Origin: Carposina sasakii
Taxonomy: Eukaryota > Arthropoda > Insecta > Lepidoptera > Carposinidae
Length of the DNA: 64,000 nt
Direction of reading: 5' to 3'
Assembly (NCBI GenBank): GCA_014607495.2
Contig: CP053163.1
Span: forward strand, 2,398,716-2,462,715
Shown: piece by piece, positions 51,001 to 63,000 of the stretch
Layout of the letters: every line of letters starts with the position of its first letter
Position numbering within the stretch: position 1 is the first letter of the stretch
Made by a program: the position numbers and the translations under genes
Notes under the pieces: model-generated
What the model saw: the letters and a program-made list of their open reading frames with translations, nothing else
Databases searched by the model: none
What the model was told of the DNA's origin: nothing

Positions 51001-54000
51001 CGCACACACCTGTGCACTATAATATCTCCTGCGTACCTGGCCAATTTCCGTAGAGATAGGTCGCCTTGGCCGAAATACGGTCGGAGTTCATTATCATTTA
51101 ACTCTTAGGCTATCTTCTAGCACAGTATTCGATTTAGCGATTTTAACGATGTATAGTATCTGAGTCTGAGTATTTGCAGATTTAAATGTGTTTAAATAAA
51201 CAATCACCAAAACTTTCTACATTACATAGGTAATCATAGAAAACTATAGATAAAGCAACTCGAAGCAATTACATCTAGTTCGCGGCCGGTAACCTCGGCA
51301 ACTAAATATAGATTACTCTAAATCGCCCGGTTTACCTGTCCAAAAATCTGGATTAATGGCCCGCGCCGAATGTTTTACGATTTGCACTGATTCAAGTGAT
51401 ATAATTATACGAATGTGTGTTCCCCTTTTTACGACAGAACGATTGGTCAACTCAGCCCGCTATTCTGGTAAATTTTCTAGATGAAATGCAGTTGATACCG
51501 CTGCAGAAGCGCAGTGCGAAGCAATTTTTACGTTTCTAGGCCTTTTGGGGAAATAGTTTTTACAACCTATAAATTCATAGTCAGTGGCATAATGAAATTT
51601 TCAGCATTTATGAAATAAGTGTTACTGACGCTCGGTGGCGTTTGTAAGCGGCGGGGCAAACAGTGTCACTTGTATCGTCAAATGAGTTGATTTAAGTTCA
51701 AGATGGTTAAACTCAACTTAATCCACACTTTAGACAGTAGTCGTAGCATAAATAAGTATTTCGCCTACTAGAACAAACGTACAATTCCAGTGATGTCGCA
51801 AACGCATTCGGAACACGCGGCGCCAGAGCTACACTACACGTTTATCTACGTGGCGCATCCGCGCGCCGTCACGCATCTGTCATGGAGGAAAACTAGCAAA
51901 TATATGCCCAAGTAAGTCCTCATACTGTTATTCGGCCATAGGACACTTCCGCCGCGCGACCATAACAGCGGAATTGCGGTGTTTTCTCCATGTCTTGTCA
52001 GTATGATAGAAGAGGCGGACCACATAGCAAAACCGCCTGTAATAATAGCTTTGACTTTATTTTAACCAGTCACAGTGTTGCGTTGTTTTCGCGTTACACA
52101 TTAAACTACACTTTGATCGCAGCGGAACTCATCCGGCGGTTTTGCTACCCGTGCTTCGCGGCGGAGGTGTGCTCAAAACAATTTCACTTATAATTAAATA
52201 ACATAAACACAATTTTCTTCTCGTAATGTGTATTTTGTAAGTAATTGACTAATTTATCTGTTTAACTGTCTACCAGGGGCAGCGTAGGCAACGTGCTGGT
52301 GACGTCATGCGTGGACAACATCTGCCGCGTGTGGAGCGAGACGCTATTGGCGGACGACGAGTGGGGGGGCAGCGTGACATCACACGCGCGCTCCCCGCCC
52401 CGCCGCCGCGCCACGCACCGCCACAAACACCGCTTCGTGCAGCGCCTGAAGCACATGAAGTGAGTATGAGACGAGGGGCAACGTGACGTCACACGCCGCT
52501 CCCCGCCCCGCCGCCGCGCCCCGCCTCGCCGCCGCGCCACGCACCGCCACAAACACCGCTTCGTGCAGCGCCTGAAGCACATGAAGTGAGTATGAGAGCC
52601 TCACAAGGCCCACATCAAAATACTATGCCGCCGTCTTATTTTCTACGGATGGATGAGCTTGAAAAACTTTGTCAGCGGCTTGTTATTTGACAGTTATTGA
52701 TTGTCGTCTCATTACAGCTCGAATGAATTCGCGAGCAAAGCAACACGTTTCTGTTTCCGAAACTACAAAAGCATCATTTTCCTATAGGCAACCCGGTAGT
52801 AACGGTGTGTAGTGCACAAAGCTGACTGCAAGTCGTTATATTCTTTCTCTTATCCCACAGAACATGTTTCCACATCCGTCGCACGGCGCAGTCGTCGAAG
52901 CAGCCCGGCGCGCCCATCCCCACCCTCCCCTCCACGTACAGCGCGCACGACTTCCACAATCCGTACCACGCCACTTCCTATACTGGTGGTGAGATTAATC
53001 TTATTATTTTTTTTTAGCTAGGTATCCACTATTATCATGTGTTACAAAATATGTCATGGGATATTTGGTTGAGCGTTGTAGCATTAAAGATTGGGCGCAA
53101 CAAATTTTTTTGGCTAATATCCGACTCGAAATTTGGTGAAATTCTAGAGAAAGGTCAGATCAAGGTGTGTCAGCGCCGTAGCAAATGGAGATCCGTGATC
53201 TCTGCCTACCCCTTCGCGAAAGAGGCGTGATTTTTATATATCTTTGTATGTATCCGACTCGAAGGACTACAGAAAAATTACAGTAGGTAAGAGCCTCACA
53301 AGCCACGCGTAATATTCTTTAAAAAGATTAGCTATTTGATACCTTTTTATCACAAGTGTTAACCACATGCCTAAGTTGTAGGTATCTCAAAATTTTATAT
53401 TTGGTCCTTCGAGCCGGATTATTTTCACTTTTCATCGGCAAAAGTAGCCGGTGATAAAATTTTATTACATGTCTTGTTTGTCCCGGTAAATTTCAGACAT
53501 TTTGTTTTTTTTTGTAGTCGAGCGTTTTAGGCCTACATCAATTTGTGATAAAAAATTATTCCCCCCCAGGTCTTCACTTCCACTTAGGCGCATCAATAAA
53601 CGCGGAAACAGACATACCACTAGTGCCGTCTCTTTCTGGCGGCGGCCGGTTCATCCTACACTGGCTGCATAATAAGGAGATGCACTTCACCAGTCAAGCT
53701 GAAGCCATATTACATGATCTCACTAAAAAGGTAAGCCTTTTGATTAATACCAATATGTGTATTAGGTGAAGAGTGGATATGTAATTTACATACTTCTGCC
53801 TAACCTCTTTGGGTATAATGGGCGTGACTATATCTATGTATGTATTATGTTACGGTTAATGAGCAAAGTATTGATAAATATAACTTTCTGAATTTGTTAT
53901 TTGTGACCATATTAGTCACTGCAGAACCTCCTCGGCGTTAGTTCTGTTCAGTGTTGCAAGTAATGTATTTGTTTGATGCGCAAAGTACAAATGTACCTAC

Positions 54001-57000
54001 AAATCTAATATTTGAACATGCCAGCTTTGAAAAAATATAAATATTATTATATAATGAAAAAAAAATTCACCCGAGTGAGAATTGAACTCACAACCTCTTT
54101 GTTTGTGTGTTTGAAAATGTTTGTTGACCGCTTCCAGGTGGATTTATGTAAAAAATAAGTTAATATTAATGTAACTTTGGCCCTCAATATCTTGGAAACC
54201 CGTGGTTTCCCAGGGGTGCTTCCATAGGAAAAAATGATCGTGATGTTACAAAGAATACGAGGTATTAAAAGAACAACATTGTCTTTTTACACCTAGTATA
54301 TTAGTGACTAATGACATTCGTATTATTCTGCAAGTTTATAAGCCTGCGTTCTAAACTGATCGATAAGGAAATACGGGTTATTTTGATCAGTCGCGAGATC
54401 GCCACTTGATGTTTTACAAATCGTTTGTCGGATACTTTTTGTCACGGAAATTATATTAGCAAGGACAATGAAAAAAGTTTATAAATAATATTAATAAAAG
54501 AAAAGAAAAAATCACCCGAGTGAGACTTGAACTCACGACCTCTCACATACCGTGCTGTGCTCTAACCAACTGAGCTACCAGATCATTTAACTCGGATGAC
54601 GAATTTGACCATCTCCTTTAAACTTTTTTATTTTTACACATTGGCAACGTTATTTTTCATTCCGATAGCTATACACTAGCCAAATCTCGTCAAGTTTAGC
54701 CGCACAAGTGTGTAATTTTAAAGAAAATCGTAATTTCTTTCTAAAATCCAGATTAAACTGACCATTAAATTTTGTAATTATTAATTATAATTATTAGCAT
54801 ACTTAATACTTGTTACTTTTACATACTACAGTTTAGAAGTGCCGTAAAATCCATTTTTATTTCGTAGCAAATAAATTTTGTGAGCGTCCCTTTATGTCCA
54901 TTCAGTATGAATATGTATTTGATTATAGATATTAGATAAAGAAGAAAACGAAGAAGGAGGATCAGGGTCAGATCACACCACACATCCGGAGGGAGAACAT
55001 GAGAGTAAGATTTATTTATATATATACCTATAAACTAGTAGACATGTATTACAGCTGTTAAAGTTGAACCACATATTTTTTATTGATATTAATTTGGGGT
55101 CACCTGTCGGTAATTAGGTACACATTCCATGCACAAAGTGTTATTTAATTGTTATTGTTTGCGAACATTCTACCAATTTACATTTTAATGCTAAAAATAT
55201 ACAGATTCGCTTACATCCAAGTAATACATACAAGTACGCTTACGCCTAAAAACATTCTCATACGCCTATTTACAATACATACATTTTTCTATTACAAATA
55301 CGCCAGTATCTAAATAAGCGTTTTAAAATAAACCTAAAGCGTGTTTTTATAAAAAAGCGTTATGAAATACGCCTAAAGCGTTTTTTATACGCGTAAAACA
55401 TTTTTATACATCTTAAGTTTTAATACGTCCCAAGAGTTTTAAATACGCCTAACTAAAGCGTTCTACGTCTAAAGCATTCTTTATACGATAAACGTAAAGA
55501 TTTTGCGTTTAACGTTTAACGAAAGCGTTTTACGTCTGAAGCATTTAACGTCCCAAATACGCCTATATCTAAATACGCCTGCTCGCTTCACGCTGCGTAT
55601 TAGGACACAGGCGGTCGAGTCACCCGCTCAGCAAGGTACTTTCTGAAGACAACAGCTGCAGCGACGAGCCGCCGCCAGGTAAAGCGGAGTAGTGTTGGCT
55701 TGCAGCCAGTTGTACTATGGCTCTATCAGGCTTAGCTAGTAACGGATGAGAGGAGACAAATCCATACTCCTGTGTAATAAGTAGACAAAACGGTCGATTC
55801 AAATGTATGGACTTCTCGTGTTTCAAAGGACTTCTTTCTGTTTAAATTAATTCACTTAAGGACGAGTGTATATTCTCTTCCCAACTCCCTTTTTACACGC
55901 GTGTGGATTTGTCACTTGCATGCGAGACAATCTCTCACTGACGGCTTACATCATGCAGGCTTCGCAAGCATTTTACTCGTGAAAACGCCAGTAGAATAGA
56001 AGGATATACGAGTAGGTGAATATAACACGCAAGCGGCTTCTAGCGTATTATGAGACTATTAACGTAGTCTCTCGCGATTGTGGAAGAGTAAAAAGCGTGG
56101 TATATTCGCCGCTTGTAGTGTACATTAGGTATAGAATAGAAACAGTAGAATATGCGGCGTTGAATGTTTGAAGTTTTTGGTTGTGTACAATATACACATT
56201 AAGTTAAAAGAAATAAAAATGTGCTGTCGAGTTTCTCTTCTGTGTGTTGCTCATAGAAGAAGAACAAATGATGTAAGCATGTGCCATCTCTTTCACTCTT
56301 TGTGTGTAATATTTCTTAGTTCTTCTAAGATCAGGATGACTCGGTAAAAGTAGTAGCATGGTTGAGTTCCACATAGAGGAATAGCCCATATTATTTGTTG
56401 AATATGTCAATAGTTCACGCTGTTTGTTACACTAATGCGGTCGATTCTGACCGCCCCACTTAAATGTAAACTTCAAATTTGTTCTACCTGTCCCTTTCTG
56501 TCTTAGCGATTTACATGAAGAATGGACATTAAGTTTATGTTTATGTGTGACGGTCAAAAAGTACCATAATATTTGACTCTTAGAGACACCTAATAAGTGG
56601 ATATTAGCATTTTTATGTCGGTTTATTACTAGATTAGGACATAGATAGCAGAAAAAAGAAAATTTATAGTCACGCTGACTGCAAATACATAAGAGTAATG
56701 GCATGAAAATTTAACTATTATGGCCAGCCCCCCTAGCATGACCACGCATCGTGGATATTGTATCGTCTCTATAAAAAATTCAACACGGCGGCGGCTATAT
56801 TTAACGTATTTTGACAGGCTAAATGTCGATAAATTGGTTTAACATATCGTGTTTCGCAGGACATGCTAGGCTTGCAGGAGTTAATGCTAGAAGTAAGTTT
56901 TGTACATAGTTTTCTACATTTATCCACTAGGCCCAAATAGTACCTTAAAGAGTGCGCTTTGAGTGTGTTCTCCGTGTAACTGTACAGTCATGAGCAATAA

Positions 57001-60000
57001 GATGCTACTATTGTAATCTACACTATACCTACCATATATTTATGTATTTATTTCCCAGGTAGCGGAAACCAAAGCCACCCTAGTCTGTCGAACACAACGT
57101 CGATCAATTCGATAGCCACCGACGTGACGTGCACTCACCTGCCGGACTCTTTGGACGCTAAGATCGAGTCGTTATTACGGGACTGGCATCAGAGTCCAGA
57201 TCTGCTGTTCTCTATACACCCTGTAGACGGCAGTTTTCTTATATGGTGAGTTTGTACCTTATTGATGTTGTATTGACTGTAGATTTTCAAAAGAGTGTTT
57301 TCTGGAGTAAACGATGTTTCTTGTCATAAGTTAATGTCAATAGACGCCGCTACTGGTACGTAATTTTTTTAATTCCTGAATGATTGCGCCGTTTTAAGAA
57401 GTTTCTCAAAGGTTAACTTGTAATAAAAGAAAACTTTATAATCGAATGCTCGGTTTACTATACAGCACGGATAGTTGACGTAACCAAAAGTGATGTTGAT
57501 TAGCTATTTATATCCGCCATTTTGTTTTTTGTCAAAACGTTATATTATATTGCAAAGCTAGCTAGTACGTATGTATTGACAAATATATCGAGGGACAAGA
57601 ATTCTTATCTTTATGTTGCACGCACTATGTCGTGAGTTCAGCGAGGTGGTTCCGTCCCCGCAGGGTGTGCGAGTGGCTGGACGAGTTGGGCGCGGGCGCG
57701 ACGCGGCAGGCGCAGGTGTCGTTCTCGGGCCGCATCCCGTGCGCCTTCCCGCTGGGCGACGCCACCACCATGTGCACGCCCGCCGCGCTGTACCACGCCG
57801 CGCAGCCGCTGCTGCACGCGCACCGCACGCGCACCGCTGTGCCAGGTAGGTAGCGCCGCGCTGTACCACGCCGCGCAGCCGCTGCTGCACGCGCACCGCC
57901 GTGCCAGGTAGCGCCGCGGTCTGCTGCTGCACGCGCACCGCCGTGCCAGGTAGCGCCGCGGTCTGCTGCTGCACGCGCACCGCCGTGCCAGGTAGCGCCG
58001 CGGTCTGCTGCTGCACGCCCACCGCCGTGCCAGGTAGCGCCGCGGTCTGCTGCTGCACGCGCACCGCCGTGCCAGGTAGCGCCGCGGTCTGCTGCTGCAT
58101 GCGCACCGCCGTGCCAGGTAGCGCCGCGGTCTGCTGCTGCACGCGCACCGCCGTGCCAGGTAGCGCCGCGGTCTGCTGCTGCACGCGCACCGCCGTGCCA
58201 GGTAGCGCCGCGGTCTGCTGCTGCACGCGCACCGCCGTGCCAGGTAGCGCCGCGGTCTGCTGCTGCACGCGCACCGCCGTGCCAGGTAGCGCCGTAAACA
58301 CAGGCATGCATACACCCTATGGTGTGTCCTACTACTGGGTAAAAGTCTCTTGAGGTCCACACATTTAGTTTTTTTTTATCCAGCCACGAGGAAGCCGCCT
58401 CGTGCAGCCAGTCAGTGGCGATCTGAACCCACCAGCCGGCGAGTGGACAACGTAATCTATTTTATTATATTTAAATGAATATAAATTCTTCTGTAGGAGG
58501 CCTATGTTTAAATGGCTGAAAATGATGATGATAACAATCCTTTGGTTGAAAAACAAGACAAACTGTCTTATTACGCCATTATTCCCAAGGGGAAACGTTA
58601 TACTGATATAATTATTGGTCCTTCAGGTCCCGGAGTGACTCCGCAGCCGGAGACCGTGACTACGCCATTGGCGAGTGTGCAGGAAGAAAAGGACGAGGCT
58701 GAGTGGCCGCAAGCCGAAAATAATGACGACGAGAACGGTATGCCATTATGTAAAGTCATAAGTGATCTCACACATAAACAAATATCTGTACGTGACACGC
58801 CGTGTGGTGTCAGCAGAGTAGAATAGCACCATCCATATCTGTCGGTGGCTATCGTATGATTAAGGGTTTTCAGGAGGTAAGCAGCAGCGCCTTCCGTATT
58901 GACAATATAGTGGAGATCACACTGGCTCTCAACCCGCCTGCTCAGCGTAGTGACTATAGACAAAAACCTCTCTATGGAAGTAGCCTTGTGGCGTGCCCTG
59001 AAGGAGGCCTACGTCCAGGTAACATGTATTACATTACCCTGCCTGGTACCTAAATAATCCTGCTATAATAATTCAATCTAATTTGGAAGAAAACATAAAA
59101 TTAATCGTACAGGTACACAAGAAGATGAAAAGGAATCCGCTCCTCAACGCAAGCCGAGCGTAGCGGGCGGGACCGCGGCGGAAGCGGAAGCGGAAGCGGA
59201 AACGTCGCTGGAGTCCGCGCCCGTCATATCCATGGTGACCAACCACAACAACGGCACGCTCAATCTGTGGCAGCTGACGTTTGATGACAAGTCCAAGTTT
59301 ACGCAGGTAGGTGGCGCTAGGCTATTTTGGTTGACGCTGTCAGAAGTTTTTGTTTATTTTTGCTTCTTGAGACAATTTTGGGGTGCTATCATAAGACTTG
59401 TTTATACTTGGAGAGGTGCGAAGTGTAAAGTAAAATCGAAGTATGTCTATATCTAGATTTATGTAGTTTATTTATATTTATTGCCCGACTGCGCCAGAAA
59501 AAGGGTTGTGTTATTTGAATTTTTATGAAGTTGGGTTTTTTTCTTTAAATATAATTTATTTAACTTAACAGCGTACTTTGAATCTGTACTATAAACATAG
59601 ATCTGCGAAGTACTGGTGTTTAAGTGCAGATGCGAAGTTTATAGTAAAATCAACGTATGCTTTTCTACGTAACGGCGTTCTTCTCACCTGCACTAAAAAC
59701 ATGCTTCGCCAGCCACAAATCATATATTATCTATTGTTGACACTTCATATTGTTATATAAATTTTAAAGAAGTAATTTATTTACAGGTGCTATCAATAGG
59801 GCACGCGTCCCGCGCGTCCGGACATAGGTTTAGGGTTAACGACATCACATGCCATCCAGTATTACCACTGCTGCTCACTACTAGCCATCATAATATCTCT
59901 GGTGAGTTCTGTTTGTATGTCTGTAGACAACGATTGTGTAAGTTACAGTGCCTTCCATTTGCGATATCTTATTTAATTAGATAGATTGATGATTATATTT

Positions 60001-63000
60001 AAATGTTAAGATAAATAGGTCATATTGGGCCATTTTGAATTTTGACTTTAGACATGTTTGGTTTGGATACCTATTTATGCTACAAAGCGATTTTTAAATA
60101 CAAAGTAATAACTGCAAAATTGAGTTTATGCCGCGCGGCCTTATACAAAGGCCTTATGGCCAAACCGTGTGAATATGTATGTAAAATTGTGCTCTATTTG
60201 CAATCTTTTCAAATATGTGTATTACATACATGCTATTATAACCTAAGCGTCAATAATTGGCATTGATATGTACTGACACACGCGGCATGGCGTCCGGTGT
60301 TAACAGTCTGTCTCGAAGTGTCAACCCTTCCCTGTGCCGGCAGACAGCGACCGCGACAACAAGTCTTGCGGCGCGGCGCAGGGCGGGCTGTGCTCGGAGC
60401 TGGTGATGTGGCGCGTGGAGTGTGTGGGCCCGCTCGGCAAGTCGGGCGGCGTGGCGGAGCTGGCGCGCGTCAACTCACCGCACCTGTCCGCCTTCAGCAA
60501 TGTGGCGTGGCTGCCCACACTGCTGCCGCAGTGAGTACTAGCGCGTGACAACAGCCTGTGTGTTCAGTGCGACGTGACATGCTGCCCACGCTGCTGCCGC
60601 AGTGAGTACTAGCGCGTGACAACAGCCTGTGTGTTCAGTGCGACGTGACATGCTGCCCACGCTGCTGCCGCAGTGAGTACTAGCGCGTGACAACAGCCTG
60701 TGTGTCCAATGCGACGTGACATGCTGCCCACGCTGCCGCCGCAGTGAGTACTAGCGCGTGACAACAGCCTGTGTGTCCAGTGCGACGTGACATGCTGCCC
60801 ACGCTGCTGCCGCAGTGAGTACTAGCGCGTGACAACAGCCTGTGTGTCCAGTGCGACGTGACATGCTGCCCACGCTGCTGCCGCAGTGAGTACTAGCGCG
60901 TGACAACAGCCTGTGTGTTCAGTGCGACGTGACATGCTGCCCACACTGCTGCCGCAGTGAGTACTAGCGCGTGACAACAGCCTGTGTGTTCAGTGCGACG
61001 TGACATGCTGCCCACACTGCTGCCGCAGTGAGTACTAGCGCGTGACAACAGCCTGTGTGTTCAGTGCGACGTGACATGCTGCCCACACTGCTGCCGCAGT
61101 GAGTACTAGCGCGTGACAACAGCCTGTGTGTCCAGTGCGACGTGACATGCTGCCGCAGTGAGTACTCCTTAGTGTGCAAAGTGCGCTGCAACTACGTGGC
61201 GTATACACGTGTTGTGTAAGCTATATACCTGGCAAATTACATCAAAATCCAATCTGTAGTTTTTGTGTGAATAGATTAACAAACATAGACTCACACAAAC
61301 ATACCTAAATAATTTTAGCAAAAGCCTTTGTTCTGTGTACACAAAATCGGAACTACAGGATTATAAAGAACTACATTTTTTTTCTCTCATTCCAGCACCA
61401 TCCTGGGCAATCTGTCAAACTCTCCATCGGCGTGCTTCGTGGCGAGTGACGGCGAGAGCCTGCGAGTGTACCAGGCGGTCATCGACGCCAGGACTCTGCT
61501 GGCCGAGATAGCCACCTCCGAGAGAAGGCATAAGGAGGTCGATATCGTATGTGTAGTCTCTCTCTCGCTCTCTCTTTCACTCTGTCTCGCTCTCTTCCTC
61601 TCTCTATCCCCCGCTCCCTCTCTCTATCCCCCGCTCCCTCTCTCTCCTTTTCCATCTCCCTCTCTCTTCCTTTCCCTCTCCCGCTCTCTCATTTTCCCTC
61701 TCCCTTCCTTTCCCTCTCCCTTCCTTTCCCTCTCCCTCTCTCTTTTCTCTCTCCGTTTCCCTCATCTCCCTTTCCCTCTTTTCCCTCTCCCTCTCTCTCT
61801 CCCCTCTCGTGAGGATTTCTTAAAGAAGACATAAAGAGGTCGATATTGTATTCTACATACTATCTCTCTACAAGCTCTCTCTTTCCCCTCTCACCCTCTC
61901 TCTCCTCTCTCTCCTCTCTCGCTCTCTCTGTCTTGTTTCGGTGCTTATTCCTAAACATTTTATTCTTAAAAAAATAAACATGTGGTTTCGAGTCTCCGAT
62001 TTTATGGATAGGTTCTCTGAAGTAAACAAACCCCTTTTGTTACACACAGATTTAATGATAAGATAGTTATAAAATATAATTTGTACAGTATTTACAATAA
62101 CATATAAATTAAAGTAATGTAATATATTTACCTAGTAGCTTACTATACTACGAATCACAGCCCACTGCCGAGCGTACCTGGTCCAAATTGTCCCCATGAC
62201 CGAACATATTGGATGGCCAAATATATATGATGTTTTTCACCCACAGAACAACGACACAATGTCGCTCTCATCGGACTCCACGCTAGAGGAAGGCGGGGGA
62301 ATCCCCCTGCACGACCGCATTAAAATCGTATCGCAGCAGTCGACCGCGCGGCCCGGGGCGGTCATACAGTTACATGCGATCGCCGACGCCACTCACGACT
62401 GGCATAATACGCAGTTATTGCATGTATTTCAAGAACAACTCATCACTGGTAAGTGAAGAAAGGGATATATGAAAATTAATGTTTAAATCGAACAAGACAG
62501 GACGCTGAATTCTAAATTCGTGATTTAGTTAAATTAGATTTAGCTAAATGTGGTACAGCACGTGCAGTTCAATTTTACTCCTGATTTGAATTCACTTTTT
62601 AAAATATCTAGTGCGAGGAGCATAACTTTTTAATTTTATATTATTTTATTCACCCAAATTATATAAGTATTGATCTCATGATGTGCGTTTCACGGAATAG
62701 TTCATTTGGATGATGACGCTAGTTGTCATTTGTATGACAACATTATAAATGTTACTGCATACAAAAATGTAGGTCCGTAATCAAGCATAGGAGTATAACT
62801 ATGAAATTTACTCTAGTCAACATTGCCACGCTTAGCGAAAACACAACATAATATCTATCGCGTTTATTCCAGGCGAACGATCATCAAAAGAGCCCGATAT
62901 ATCAGACTCGGGTGTCGAAGGATCCCAACCGACAATTGGCGAACCGACTCTAGAAGCGATTGTAGATTTACGGCGCGCGGGCGTGTTTCACGAACCGTTC

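Larger units (their letters stand above)
49387..51790 (+). other. Intron 5, repeat-rich
   Basis: Contains the best copy of the 370-bp MITE (49448-49817), a 320-bp SINE-like copy (50185-50512), and a tRNA-headed SINE interrupted by a SINE-A fragment (50683-51100). The last 700 bp show nothing recognisable. Confidence 0.85.
55679..57058 (+). other. Intron 11
   Basis: 1380 bp. Contains a diverged copy of the 140-bp MITE (about 56437-56572) and a 137-bp MITE with CTAGCATG ends (56733-56869). The first 700 bp show nothing recognisable. Confidence 0.8.

Noticed and set aside
52262..52613. Minus-strand frames with repeated RRCTKRCLWRCVARRR-type strings
   Set aside because: Antisense shadows of exon 7 and its tandem copy.
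54524..54590. A functional tRNA gene on the minus strand
   Set aside because: D and T arms are recognisable, but acceptor and anticodon stems do not pair, and the same sequence occurs as a dispersed SINE head elsewhere in the window.
57558..58362. Very long open frames (up to about 250 codons) on the minus strand and 150 codons on the plus strand
   Set aside because: They arise because a 42-bp GC-rich unit is a multiple of three and lacks stops in several frames. All three minus frames are open at once, which no real gene needs.
60531..61164. CRISPR-like regular array (71-bp spacing)
   Set aside because: Units are identical throughout, with no unique spacers, and derive from exon 17 of a eukaryotic gene.
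61439..61834. 131-codon frame extending exon 18 through Ser/Leu/Pro repeats
   Set aside because: The conserved part ends at the GTATGT donor at 61547. Beyond it the frame only reads the CT-rich tract.
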